Of a stretch of DNA of 26,152 nt, positions 1 to 8,438 are shown piece after piece. Numbering within the stretch: position 1 is the stretch's first letter; each line of letters begins with the position of its first letter. The notes under the pieces are model-generated. The model did no database searches. It was given only the letters and a program-made list of their open reading frames with translations, and had not been told where the DNA came from. The DNA comes from a virus. The translations under genes were made by a program, and so were the position numbers. The stretch covers positions 1 through 26,152 of IMG/VR virus record IMGVR_UViG_3300028608_000069; one strand, written 5' to 3'.

Positions 1-102
1 GGTGCCGTACCCCAGCGGGTAGTCCTCGCCTCCGAGGCTGTAGCTCATGTGGTCCTGCCAAGTACCGGTCATCCGGTACCCGCTCCACGGGTTGAATGGC
101 AT
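1..102 (-). CDS. Endolysin, M23-like peptidase N-terminus (partial)
   Basis: Only the first 34 residues lie in the window; the gene continues past the left edge. The start is the ATG at 102-100, preceded by a repeated Shine-Dalgarno (GGAGAAGGAG) about 7 bases upstream. The visible protein contains GYRMTGTWQDHMSYSLGGED followed by a GYGT motif. This resembles the start of M23-type metallopeptidase domains in actinophage lysins, where H and GG-x-D belong to the zinc/active-site region. Its place directly downstream of the minor tail genes fits a lysis gene. It would cut peptidoglycan cross-links at the end of infection. The family call is inference from a short fragment; another cell-wall hydrolase, or a tail-associated hydrolase, is possible. 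Confidence 0.6.
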   Translation of the reverse strand, partial: MPFNPWSGYRMTGTWQDHMSYSLGGEDYPLGYGT

Positions 103-127
103 GATGTTTCTCCTTCTCCTTGGTGAT

Positions 128-1006
128 CTAGTCTGAGACGAGCAGGGGCCGCACGTAGCGAACGTGAAGCTGACCACGGCCAGACCCTGCCGGTCCCGTG
201 GTCTGGTGGACGTTCAGGGTTCCTGCGGAGCAGAGCAGCCGGAACAGCTGGTTGCCCTTGCTGGGCTGAGACCGGAACTCAGCCCCGATGGAAGTGATGT
301 ACGAGGAGCTCAGCAGGATGCCCGACAGGTTGCTCTGCCACTCGACCACCGATCCAGCGAGGTTGTTGAGGCGGACGTGATAGTCAGCCAGACCAGAACC
401 CGACCCCTGCACCGTGTACACAGCCAGATCGTAGAACCCCGGCTGCAGGATGGTGGGGCCGTACTGGTCGTACAGGAACCAGGAAGCGCCACCCTTGCGC
501 CGAACGTCACCGTTCCAGGCTGCGATGTAGTTGCCGGTCGTGGCCGCGAAGCCAGCTGTCGGGAACATGGAGATCTCCGGACCCAAGCCGGTCGGGTACC
601 ATCCGCTGGCAGTGCCAGCCACCAGCCCCGGCACAGCCAGACCGGCGAGGCCGGTGACTGCGTAGTACGACTCCTCCCATCCCAGGTCCGTGTTGAACCA
701 GCGGACCTTCCGGTTGGCGAGGGCCACACGCTGGGCGTCCGTGGAGGGCGATCCGTACCGGGTGTTCCGCGCAGACGTTGAGCCTCCCGCAGGGCCTCCC
801 TTGGAGACACCGTGTACGACCACCTTGCGGAGCGAGAGTTCGGTCCTCACGCGATCGCCAGGAGCCAGTGAGAGAGGGTCCACGAGCGAGTCGGGGATCA
901 GGGCCAGCGGGGCCGTGTCGCCATCGAGCTTGATGGAGAGTGGGTTGGTACCCATCACCGTCGCCCACTTGAACGACGTGATGTCCCGGATGTCGGTAAC
1001 GGTCAC
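128..1006 (-). CDS. Minor tail protein (tail tip or receptor-binding region)
   Basis: 292 residues. It starts at a GTG that overlaps the stop of the upstream tail gene (GTGA, 4 bases), implying coupled translation. Residues about 10-70 look like the small beta-barrel domain that opens many actinophage minor tail proteins: a W-x-T-V-like strand, PLSIKLDGD, then a GDRVRTEL strand and VVVHG. The remainder is glycine-, serine- and aromatic-rich, with alternating beta-type sequence ending in HVRYVRPLL, compatible with a trimeric fibre or carbohydrate-binding domain. Its position as the last structural gene before the endolysin fits a host-contact protein at the tail tip. The receptor is unknown, and a chaperone or assembly role cannot be excluded. 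Confidence 0.75.
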   Translation of the reverse strand: MTVTDIRDITSFKWATVMGTNPLSIKLDGDTAPLALIPDSLVDPLSLAPGDRVRTELSLRKVVVHGVSKGGPAGGSTSARNTRYGSPSTDAQRVALANRKVRWFNTDLGWEESYYAVTGLAGLAVPGLVAGTASGWYPTGLGPEISMFPTAGFAATTGNYIAAWNGDVRRKGGASWFLYDQYGPTILQPGFYDLAVYTVQGSGSGLADYHVRLNNLAGSVVEWQSNLSGILLSSSYITSIGAEFRSQPSKGNQLFRLLCSAGTLNVHQTTGPAGSGRGQLHVRYVRPLLVSD

Positions 1007-2820
1007 AGCGAGATCACCTCCTGGAGGGTGGACTTCATCAGCCCTTGGGCCGAGGTGTCAAGCTCGAGGCTGGTGATGACGTGGCGTGCGTCGACCCCTG
1101 CGCCCGAGTGCTCGAAGCGGACCACGTCGGAGACGCGGACGGGGATGGGCAAGTGCTCGATCTTCACCTGAGCCTGCACGGCAGACATTTGGATGAGGGT
1201 GGTCTGCGCACGCTTCTCGAGGAACGCGATGATCTGGGCGTTGGAGCCAGCGGGACACTCCACCGAGTCGAGCACGTGGGTGATCCACCGGCCCCGAGAA
1301 GGGTACGAGTAGGGGCTGGTCGGGTCCGTGTTGGTCCACGTGCCCGTGAGTGCAGCAGCGTCTCCGCCACCAGCAGCCTGGACCGCGATGACCTTGTTCG
1401 GAACCTCGAAGCTGTCCCGGTCTCGGGTCCAGTCCGGACGGTAGATCGACAGGTCGCCGTCACGCAGCTCGCGAGGGAAGCCCAGGACCTCGTAGATGAT
1501 GGAGCGGTCAGCAGGCAGGATGCGCGGGGTCGCCTTGAAGTTGCCGAAGCCATCCATCCAGAGCGAGTTGTACCCGGCCACATCCAGCAGGTCGTTGATG
1601 ATCTTGAGCTTGGTGGTGCCAGCCTCCCAGACCATGCCGCTCGATGTGGCCAGAGTGACCGACTCGTCGATGGCGATGAACTCGTCCGACGACGCCAGGA
1701 GGGTCCGCACCGTGGGCAGGATGAGAGTGCCTGCCGCCACTGCGTAGGCCTCCTCCACGGCGTCCTGTGCGGGCACCGTGCACCGGTCGAGAAGCTCGAT
1801 GGACCAGACACGTCCGGTGGCTGCCCACTCCTCGACCGCAGCCGACACCAGGAAGACCCCCAGCGGCGTCTCCGGCAGACCCTGGATGGAGCACACCGGG
1901 CGGACCCGCAGCGACTCCAGAGGGAGCTCACCGATGCGCAGCTTGCCCGACTCAGCGACTTCGAGGTCGATGACGCTGACCTTGCCGCTGCCCTTGACCG
2001 CTGCGTTCTGGGTCCAGCGGAGGGAGCCATCAGAGACACCGTCCAGGACACCGACGAGCTGGTCCACGCCGTTGGAGTGCTCGAGGACCTCCCACCGGTA
2101 CGTCGTGACCCGGTCACCGTACAGGACCTCCTGCGTGCTCAGGTCGCGAACAGGGATGGTGACGTACTCGGTGTATGCCGGGGTGTCGACCACCCAGACG
2201 TCCGGTCCAGGCTCGAAGTGGCCCTCCTCCGGGACGGTCTCGATCCAGGCTTCCTGGGTGACGGTGACATCCTTGAGCTCATGCCACGGGGTCTGCACGG
2301 TGCTCGACGATGAAGGGTTGTCGTACATCTCAGCAGACAGCCGAGCCGTAGCCCCAGTGGCGACGAACGCAGTGGTGGTGGCAGGGCCTCCGGTGGTACC
2401 CGACTGCGTGCCACTCTGGGCCGTACCGATCTGAAGGTGCGTGCGGGTAGCCCCGACGCTGCTCCGGATCAGGCCCGCCGAAGCCACGTACGACCGGCCA
2501 GGAGTGACAGTGATGTCTCGGTACAGTCGCGTCGCGGCCGTCGGGTTGACTGCCGTCGTAGCCCCAGAGACGGTGAGCCGGAGAGAGTAGTTGGGCGAAG
2601 CACCCTGTCGGGCGAGCGCGAAGCCCGTGGCTCCCGAGCCGTTAGCTGTCACCAGCTCACCCAGCCAGCCGGTCAGGACCGTCTCTGCACCGACCATCGA
2701 GAAGACGATCTCAGCATCGTGGGGGATGGTGTACTCAGGCTCGTCCACGACCCAGACATCGGGTCCAGGCTCCCAGTGCCCGACTTCGGGGTGTTCGATC
2801 GGGTAGATGATGTCAGCCAT
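1003..2820 (-). CDS. Minor tail protein with internal duplication and inserted beta domain
   Basis: 605 residues. The ATG lies one base after the stop of the preceding tail gene, with only weak Shine-Dalgarno sequence. Residues about 220-605 look like the phage minor tail (baseplate hub-like) proteins that follow Fn3-type tail proteins in actinophages: beta-rich modules with GVFLVSAAVEEW, WSIELLDRC and a C-terminal HVITSLELD strand. The N-terminal third is odd. The motif EPGPDVWVVD occurs twice, at residues about 17-26 and 203-212, flanking a stretch of about 170 residues. That stretch looks like a jelly-roll or carbohydrate-binding fold (ITVTPGRSYVASAG, ARLSAEMYD). It probably sits at the tail tip and helps adsorption. 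The exact domain family is not recognised with certainty. Confidence 0.8.
   Translation of the reverse strand: MADIIYPIEHPEVGHWEPGPDVWVVDEPEYTIPHDAEIVFSMVGAETVLTGWLGELVTANGSGATGFALARQGASPNYSLRLTVSGATTAVNPTAATRLYRDITVTPGRSYVASAGLIRSSVGATRTHLQIGTAQSGTQSGTTGGPATTTAFVATGATARLSAEMYDNPSSSSTVQTPWHELKDVTVTQEAWIETVPEEGHFEPGPDVWVVDTPAYTEYVTIPVRDLSTQEVLYGDRVTTYRWEVLEHSNGVDQLVGVLDGVSDGSLRWTQNAAVKGSGKVSVIDLEVAESGKLRIGELPLESLRVRPVCSIQGLPETPLGVFLVSAAVEEWAATGRVWSIELLDRCTVPAQDAVEEAYAVAAGTLILPTVRTLLASSDEFIAIDESVTLATSSGMVWEAGTTKLKIINDLLDVAGYNSLWMDGFGNFKATPRILPADRSIIYEVLGFPRELRDGDLSIYRPDWTRDRDSFEVPNKVIAVQAAGGGDAAALTGTWTNTDPTSPYSYPSRGRWITHVLDSVECPAGSNAQIIAFLEKRAQTTLIQMSAVQAQVKIEHLPIPVRVSDVVRFEHSGAGVDARHVITSLELDTSAQGLMKSTLQEVISL
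2179..2781 (-). repeat. Two direct copies of an EPGPDVWVVD module
   Basis: Copy one spans about 2737-2781 and copy two about 2179-2223, in the same gene and frame, coding GHWEPGPDVWVVD and GHFEPGPDVWVVD. The interval of 186 residues encloses a beta domain, suggesting that the domain was inserted with duplication of its flank. Confidence 0.7.
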
Positions 2821-2821
2821 G

Positions 2822-5044
2822 TCAGCTCGTCTCGGTCATCGTGAACGACAGGTCGCCTCGGGTGGCCTTGGTGTACTTGATGCTGCCCTTGGCCGTGCCG
2901 AAGACACGACGGCCGGACGAGTCACGGAAGCACGCCTTACCGGGCAGCAGCAGCACGTTCCTCAGGTCGGGGATCGGGGAGCCGAACCCCTCGAAGACGA
3001 AGGAGCTGACCTTGAGCTGCACGCTGGTCTCCACCCCGTAGAGGGCGATGGGCTTGACGCGGCCTGCGGCTGCGACGGTATCGCTGGCCACACTGAGCTG
3101 CTCGTCGACGGAGAGGTTGCCACCGAAGGCACCGACCACCGAGAAGCCGGGACCCTTGCTCAGGAACGCCTTGCGGCACTCCTCAGTGATCAGGCTGCCC
3201 GTGACCACCGTCTTCGCGCCCAGCGCGCTGATCGTGGTGACCGTGTAGACGTTGGTGCCGTGGATGGTCGGGGTCGTGTCGATGAAGGTCATGGGCGACA
3301 CCACCGGGTAGTCCAGCACGATGGTCTCCTCCGGGCCACCGTCGATCGACCGGGTGATCGTGAGCTTGGTAGCTGCGGCCTGCCCGCCACCAGGAGCGTC
3401 GACCGTGAGGCCGATCTGGCCCCAGCCGTTGTCCGGCAGGTACTCGAGGGTCACGACAGCGGGCACCGGGGCGAGGTAGACCACGTTGAAGGCGTTGGAG
3501 TCCCACGCCGACCAGAGGCCGTTCGAGTCCTGGACCCGTGCTCGGATGGTGTAGCTGGTCGCGTTCTGGACCGGTGTGGCCATCGTGATGCCGGTGAGGA
3601 TGGTCGACTCCAGCTCCTCCAGGAGAGCCGCACCCTGCAGAAGCTCGAGCTGAGCCTTGACGAAGGTGGCCGCTTCAGGCTGGGAGAACCCGACCGTGAC
3701 ACGCAGCGTGGCGTCGTTGACCGTGGCACCTTCGGCAGGAGCCGTAATGGTCGCCGTGGGCACCGTCTTGTAGGTGACCGTGCGCACCGTCGACCACGCC
3801 GAGGCACCGGTACCGTCAGCGCCACCAGTCGTCGCCGAACCCCACGTCCGCACGCGCGTCGACAGGGCCACATTCGCCGCGTAGGTGCTAGCCGCGATGG
3901 TCCGGCTTGCAGCGGTCGAGACGATCTTCCCGGAGGACGTCCAGGACGAGCCACCGTTCGTGGAGGACTCGAACTCGTATGCCGTCTGGGCGGTCGTGTC
4001 GATCGGGTTGTGAACCCAGCTGAAGACCAGCGGGGAGGCCTTGTCGGCGTATGCCCCCATCGCAGGGACGGTCGGCGCGTTCGGCGCAGCCAGGAGCTGA
4101 ACCGTGTTCGACGTGGCGTAGGCCGAGTACAGGGTGCCTGCCTTGGCCCGCACCCTGTAGACGTGCTGGAAGCTGGGGTTCGGCGCGACGTGTGTGTACG
4201 TCTGGACACCCGATGCGAGGGTCGCCAGCGCAGCGCCATCCCAGGTCGTGACTCCGCCGGTCACCGTGCCGTGCCACACCTCATGCTCGTGCTCGGTGTA
4301 GTTCACGTTCTCGGTGAACGTGGTGATGATGTCGAGGCCCGCGTTCTTGGCCGCGACCACGTTCGTCGGGACAGCCGGGGTCGTGTAGATCGGAGACGAC
4401 GCCGAGCTGAAGGCAGTGGTCCCAGCGGAGTTGCCTGCCCGTACCCGGTACTCGACCTTCTGGTTGGCCGCAGCCGACACCGTCACCGCACGCACGTTGC
4501 CGAGGCCGATGAGGTCCGTCCAGGCACCACCGTTCACACGGCTCTGGACGAGCGTGCTGGTCGGGGCACCGTTGGACGCGTGAGAGATGCTCCAGGCGAG
4601 GTTGATCTGGGTGTCCGACACGCGGGTCGCGGTCATGCCGGTCGGGGTGCCGGGGACGACCGTGAGCTGGGTCAGCCAGAAGCCACCACCAGCAGAGCCG
4701 TCGCCCAGCTCACCCCATGTGTTGTTGTCGTCGAAGAACGCCGAGCTGTCGAGGTAGCGCGAGCCGTCGGCGTTGTGCCCCACGGTCAGCGAGCCGTTGG
4801 AGCCGAGCGTCAGTGACGAGTAGGCACGGAAGTCGTACGACGGGATCGAGCCGGAGCCGGTGGCACCACCGATGTTGACGGACCAGCCGTGCGGGCCATC
4901 GGCCCACTTGCCCGAGCCGCTGCCCTTGACGAGTTCGAGCGACCATGAGATCTGCGAGGTGTTCGCGACGGCGTTGTAGCCGACCTCAGTGACCCAGAGT
5001 CGAAGTACGTACCCAGAAGCCAGACCTCCATCGAAGTTAGGCAA
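2822..5044 (-). CDS. Tail protein with fibronectin type III-like repeats
   Basis: 740 residues. The start is a TTG that overlaps the end of the tape measure gene by 8 bases. An AGGGGG Shine-Dalgarno lies 9 bases upstream and no better in-frame start is nearby. Residues about 1-125 form a Gly/Ser/aromatic beta domain (SQISWSLELVKGSGSGKW) resembling N-terminal domains of siphovirus tail proteins. Residues about 130-540 contain roughly four Fn3-like modules, recognised by P-x-x-P-T-x-(V/M) openings, TQINLAWS-type B/C strands and YRVRAGNSAG endings. The C-terminal 200 residues are another beta-rich region that ends in SIKYTKATRGDLSFTMTETS. Coming directly after the tape measure gene, it may combine distal-tail and surface-binding roles. 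The Fn3 modules probably give weak carbohydrate contacts on the virion. Confidence 0.8.
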   Translation of the reverse strand: MPNFDGGLASGYVLRLWVTEVGYNAVANTSQISWSLELVKGSGSGKWADGPHGWSVNIGGATGSGSIPSYDFRAYSSLTLGSNGSLTVGHNADGSRYLDSSAFFDDNNTWGELGDGSAGGGFWLTQLTVVPGTPTGMTATRVSDTQINLAWSISHASNGAPTSTLVQSRVNGGAWTDLIGLGNVRAVTVSAAANQKVEYRVRAGNSAGTTAFSSASSPIYTTPAVPTNVVAAKNAGLDIITTFTENVNYTEHEHEVWHGTVTGGVTTWDGAALATLASGVQTYTHVAPNPSFQHVYRVRAKAGTLYSAYATSNTVQLLAAPNAPTVPAMGAYADKASPLVFSWVHNPIDTTAQTAYEFESSTNGGSSWTSSGKIVSTAASRTIAASTYAANVALSTRVRTWGSATTGGADGTGASAWSTVRTVTYKTVPTATITAPAEGATVNDATLRVTVGFSQPEAATFVKAQLELLQGAALLEELESTILTGITMATPVQNATSYTIRARVQDSNGLWSAWDSNAFNVVYLAPVPAVVTLEYLPDNGWGQIGLTVDAPGGGQAAATKLTITRSIDGGPEETIVLDYPVVSPMTFIDTTPTIHGTNVYTVTTISALGAKTVVTGSLITEECRKAFLSKGPGFSVVGAFGGNLSVDEQLSVASDTVAAAGRVKPIALYGVETSVQLKVSSFVFEGFGSPIPDLRNVLLLPGKACFRDSSGRRVFGTAKGSIKYTKATRGDLSFTMTETS

Positions 5045-7421
5045 GGCTCACCACCCCCTGACGAGACTGGACTCGAATCGAGTCGACGATTGCGGAAGCG
5101 AGCGTGTTGATCGACTCCCTGGAAAGCGAGACTGCGGCCTGCTGCTGGCCCCGGTCGTTTGCAGCGAACGCATCGGTGATGGCACCGGAGATCAGCACCG
5201 GGTCCAGTGTGGCCTCGACCCGAGTGGCCGTGGTCGGGGTGTGCGTCCACGCCATCGTGGCCTGCACCTTCTGGGCCTCCATCATGACCTGACGGTTCAT
5301 GTCGGTGATGGGCTGGATGGCGTCGTCCTCGTTCTTCGTGACACCGAGGCCGATACCGGCAGGCAGCCACGCGCCGATCTCCTTCTCCATCCGCTTGGAC
5401 GGGGAGGCGATGCCGAAGAAGCTACCGATGTTTCCCATCACGTCGTCGACGAAGCCGGAGATGCGGCCCATGAGCCAGCCAGCCGCACCGGAGATGCCCT
5501 CCCAGATGCCTCGGACGATGTTGGTGCCGATGCTGACCACCTGCCCGACACCGTTCTGGAGAGCCTGCCAGATGCCGCTCAGGACCGTGCCGATGCCGCC
5601 CAGGACCGCGCCCATCGCCTGCGGGAAGCCCTTGGCCAGTGCGGTGATGATGGTGATACCGGCCTGAATGATCTGCGGGATGGCGTTGATGAGGGCACCG
5701 ACGATGCCGCCGATGATCTGGGGGATGGCCTGCACGATGGTGCTGATGATCTGGGGCAGTGCGCCGATGAGGGCGATGAGGAGGTCGATGCCAGCCTGGA
5801 TCAGCAGCGGGATGGCCGACAGCACTGCGGTGATGATCGCCGTGATGATCTGGGGCAGCGCAGTCACGATGGCCTGGATGATGGTGGGCAGCGCAGTCAC
5901 CAGCGAGGTGAGCAGCGTGATACCGGCCTGGATGAGCATCGGGATGCCCGTGGTCAGGAAGGTGATGATGGAGTTGATGATCATCGGGAGCGCGGCCACC
6001 AGTGCAACGATGACCTGAGGGAGAGCCTGCACCAGCCCCATGAAGAGCTGGAGGCCTGCGTTGAGGATCATGGGCAGGGCCGAGATCAGCCCGGTGACGA
6101 GGTTGGCGATCAGGATCGGCAGGGCCGCAACGATCTGCGGGATGGCAGCGAGGATGCCGTCCACCAGCCCCAGGATGAGCTGAAGGCCAGCCTCGATCAG
6201 CATCGGCGCAGCCGCGATGAGGGCCTGCACCATACCGAGGATACCCCCGACGATGGCGGGGATCAGGGTCGGTGCAGCCTGCGCCAGACCCTGTGCCAGC
6301 GAGACGACCGCCTGCACGCCTGCGGTGATCAGCTGAGGAGCCAGCGTGGCCACGGTCTGCACAAGCTGTACGATGCCCGGTACGAGAGCCTGCACGAGGC
6401 TGGGGAGCGCTGAGATGACACCCTGGATCAGACCGCCGACGAGGGCCACACCTGCATTGAGGATGGCCGGGATGGCAGCGGAGATGGCTCCGATCACGCT
6501 CTCCATCATGGTGCCCAGCTTGGGTCCGAGGGTCGCGATGTTGGCACCGATGTTCTCGATGACAGGCTGGATGTTGGTGATGACCAGCTCCAGCGAGTTG
6601 ATGACGTTGCCCGCCAGCGTGGCCACATCAGCATCCGCCGAGCCGAGGCCGGTGAGCAGGTTGGCGAAGCTGCCCTTCAGCATGTCGATCGAGCCGGAGA
6701 TGGTCTCGGTGGCTTCGCGGGCAGTCGTGCCAGTGATGCCCATCTTGTCCTGGACGGCACCGATGGCTGCGATGATCTGGTCGTAGCTAACCGAGTTCAG
6801 GGTGGTCGCGTCGACGGTGACGCCATCGGCCAGCACGCCGGAGTCGTTGACCAGTCGGGCCATCTCCTCGCGGGTGCCACCGTAGCCCAGCTTCAGGTTG
6901 TCGAGCATCGTGAAGTTCTGCTTCGCGAAGCCCTGATAGGCGTTCTGGATGTCGCCGATGTTGGAGCCGAACACCGCAGCGTTGTCCGACATGTCGGTGA
7001 TGGCCCGGTTCGCGATCTCGGCCGCAGCCGCAGAGTCGCCTCCCAGGCCCGAGATGAGCGCAGCGGAGAAGCTGGTCACCTGAGTCATGTAGTCGTTGGC
7101 GCTCAGACCCGCAGTGGCGTATGCCTGATCCGCGTATGCCTGCACCTTGGAGGCGGAGTCTCCGAAGAGCTTCTCGACACCACCCGTGAGCTGTTCGTAC
7201 TGGGCGTACTGGCCGACCACTCCGGCCACCAGTGCGCCACCAGCCGCAGCCGCCGCAGTGGCGAACCCGAGCAGTGCGGTCCCCGCACCCTTGAGTCCGC
7301 CACTGAGCGCGCTCGTCTTGGAGTCAGCAGCCGACGCACCGTCGCCGATGCCCGTGAGGCCCTTCTGGACCTGATCGGCACCGTCGAGTGAGACCTTGAT
7401 CTTCACGTCGTTGTCGGCCAT
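5037..7421 (-). CDS. Tail tape measure protein
   Basis: 794 residues. The ATG has a strong AAGGAGG Shine-Dalgarno 5 bases upstream. It is the longest gene in the block and lies directly after the tail assembly chaperones, the classic tape measure position. Residues 50-70 form an Ala/Gly-rich hydrophobic segment. Residues about 70-270 resemble the conserved tape-measure domain (YAQYEQLTGGVEKLFG, FAKQNFTMLDNLKLGYGG). Residues 317-602 consist of thirteen 22-residue hydrophobic units. The conserved C-terminal FGIASPSKRMEKEIGAWLPAG element follows. The family spans the tail lumen, sets tail length and assists DNA ejection. At about 0.15 nm per residue this implies a tail near 120 nm, an inference from the general rule. 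No lysin or peptidase domain is evident. Confidence 0.95.
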   Translation of the reverse strand: MADNDVKIKVSLDGADQVQKGLTGIGDGASAADSKTSALSGGLKGAGTALLGFATAAAAAGGALVAGVVGQYAQYEQLTGGVEKLFGDSASKVQAYADQAYATAGLSANDYMTQVTSFSAALISGLGGDSAAAAEIANRAITDMSDNAAVFGSNIGDIQNAYQGFAKQNFTMLDNLKLGYGGTREEMARLVNDSGVLADGVTVDATTLNSVSYDQIIAAIGAVQDKMGITGTTAREATETISGSIDMLKGSFANLLTGLGSADADVATLAGNVINSLELVITNIQPVIENIGANIATLGPKLGTMMESVIGAISAAIPAILNAGVALVGGLIQGVISALPSLVQALVPGIVQLVQTVATLAPQLITAGVQAVVSLAQGLAQAAPTLIPAIVGGILGMVQALIAAAPMLIEAGLQLILGLVDGILAAIPQIVAALPILIANLVTGLISALPMILNAGLQLFMGLVQALPQVIVALVAALPMIINSIITFLTTGIPMLIQAGITLLTSLVTALPTIIQAIVTALPQIITAIITAVLSAIPLLIQAGIDLLIALIGALPQIISTIVQAIPQIIGGIVGALINAIPQIIQAGITIITALAKGFPQAMGAVLGGIGTVLSGIWQALQNGVGQVVSIGTNIVRGIWEGISGAAGWLMGRISGFVDDVMGNIGSFFGIASPSKRMEKEIGAWLPAGIGLGVTKNEDDAIQPITDMNRQVMMEAQKVQATMAWTHTPTTATRVEATLDPVLISGAITDAFAANDRGQQQAAVSLSRESINTLASAIVDSIRVQSRQGVVSLA
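5616..6473 (-). repeat. Tandem 22-residue repeats in the tape measure gene
   Basis: Residues 317-602 form thirteen consecutive 22-residue units (66 bp each), with a 44-residue super-period most obvious in units beginning LPMILNAG, IPMLIQAG and IPLLIQAG. A typical unit is IPMLIQAGITLLTSLVTALP plus two residues. The repeat is at protein level; DNA copies have diverged. Confidence 0.75.
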
Positions 7422-7438
7422 GCTGCCCTCCTTCTGGT

Positions 7439-8400
7439 CTAGTTGCTGTCCGGCTGGGGGAGTGCTTCACCGTCGCGGGCACTGATCCAGTAGATCCCCA
7501 TCCGGGGGTCTGGCCCGTGTCCCTTGCCGTGTGCCTCGATCGCGGACTTGTTGGCCGTGTTCCACATCTCCTGCCCCTCAGCGATTGCCTGCTGGGCGGG
7601 ACACTCCATGGTGTAGGCCGTGTAGTCCTCGAGGGTCTCTTCCCTACCGAGTCTTGAGTTGTACAAGTGCTGGGCCAGCGGTCGCCCGCAGCCGGGGCAC
7701 TTGGCCTCCTTCAGATACTTCCACTGAGACACGATCTCCAGATCGAGCTCAGTCCAGGAGTCGGGGCTTGCGTCGTCAAGGAGGCGAACCGGCGGTCGCC
7801 CCGACTCCAGGGCCATGTCCAGCAGGAGAGCTAGACGCGGCCCGATTTCGTAGGGCGGATCGAGACCTCGCCCCCCGAGTTCTGCCAGGAGATGAAGTTC
7901 TGCACGACCGAATGCAGTGCCCCACCGGGCAGAACGGTCTTGGAGCCTCCACGGGAGGAGACCGACAGAGAGTCGGTGGTCAGCGGCTCGGGCTTCACCC
8001 AGACCTCGTCCTCCGGGAAGTCGTCCGGCTGCACCGGGTCCTCCCCGAACAGGCCGACGAAGGTCTTCGAGAGGACCGACTCGTACTGATCGATCGGGGT
8101 CATGCCGGTCTTACGGACCAGCGCCGACCACTCGTTCAGGTCGAGCTTCTCGAACTGGATGAAGATCGCGGATGCCTGCGGTCGGGTATCGGCCACACGC
8201 TGTTCGAGTTCGGCGATGTTGTCGCCGCCCAGGAAGGACTGTCCGACGATCGAGCGCATGGCCTTGGCCTCCGCGAGGTTCGCCTTGGCCTGCTCGTGCT
8301 CCGGAGAGTACTTGCTGCCGAGGTCGATCTCGAGGGTGAGGAGGTCCTTGCGGCGCTCCTCGACGACTGCCATGAGTTCTTCGTAGCTGCTGAATGCCAT
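7439..8400 (-). CDS. Tail assembly chaperone G-T fusion, made by -1 frameshift
   Basis: This is the long form produced when ribosomes slip one base back at GGGGGGC (7876-7870). Residues 1-177 come from the G frame (8400 to 7870). The second reading frame then re-reads base 7870 and adds 143 residues, giving 320 in total. The added part begins RGLDPPYEIG, runs without a stop through LALLLDMALE, and contains CPGCGRPLAQHL, a possible zinc knuckle seen in actinophage T domains. The T reading frame alone has an ATG at 7816, so it may be called as a separate 125-residue gene. G and G-T proteins coat the tape measure and recruit the major tail protein during tail assembly in the lambda model. Both forms are normally absent from virions. 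Confidence 0.85.
7831..8400 (-). CDS. Tail assembly chaperone, short form (G-like)
   Basis: 189 residues, with an AAGGAG Shine-Dalgarno 8 bases before the ATG. The protein is helical and charged (EELMAVVEERRKDLLTLEIDLG), then carries a segment typical of siphovirus G proteins (ASAIFIQFEKLDLNEWSALV, FVGLFGEDPVQPDDFPEDEV). It lies between the major tail and tape measure genes, the invariant position of this gene. Translation in the zero frame passes the slippery GGGGGGC and stops 13 codons later at TAG, giving the short form. Non-shifted G should outnumber the G-T fusion, because the ratio matters for tail assembly in lambda. Assignment rests on position, the frameshift and sequence character rather than on strong motif conservation. 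Confidence 0.88.
   Translation of the reverse strand: MAFSSYEELMAVVEERRKDLLTLEIDLGSKYSPEHEQAKANLAEAKAMRSIVGQSFLGGDNIAELEQRVADTRPQASAIFIQFEKLDLNEWSALVRKTGMTPIDQYESVLSKTFVGLFGEDPVQPDDFPEDEVWVKPEPLTTDSLSVSSRGGSKTVLPGGALHSVVQNFISWQNSGGEVSIRPTKSGRV
7870..7876 (-). other. Programmed -1 ribosomal frameshift site (GGGGGGC)
   Basis: On the minus strand the zero-frame codons TCG GGG GGC form the canonical X-XXY-YYZ heptamer G-GGG-GGC. A one-base backward slip gives GGG GGG and enters the open T frame, which stays open to 7439. The zero frame ends 39 bases downstream. The arrangement matches the G/G-T site conserved across long-tailed phages. No stimulatory structure was worked out. Confidence 0.85.
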
Positions 8401-8438
8401 TTCTCTGTCTCCTTGAGTGATGGGTTGGTGTGGCCCGG

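Noticed and set aside
2807-4816. A 669-residue open frame on the plus strand, opposite the Fn3 tail gene
   Set aside because: It is antisense to a clear tail gene, has no Shine-Dalgarno, and its Arg/Gly/Asp/His-rich composition is what the complementary strand of high-GC coding DNA gives.
4989-6413. A 474-residue plus-strand open frame rich in Asp, Gly and His
   Set aside because: It is the antisense image of the repeated tape measure gene; its repeats mirror the 66-bp repeat on the other strand.
5616-6473. Regularly spaced repeat, considered as a CRISPR array
   Set aside because: The periodicity is in the protein; DNA units are diverged, contiguous and lie in an open frame.
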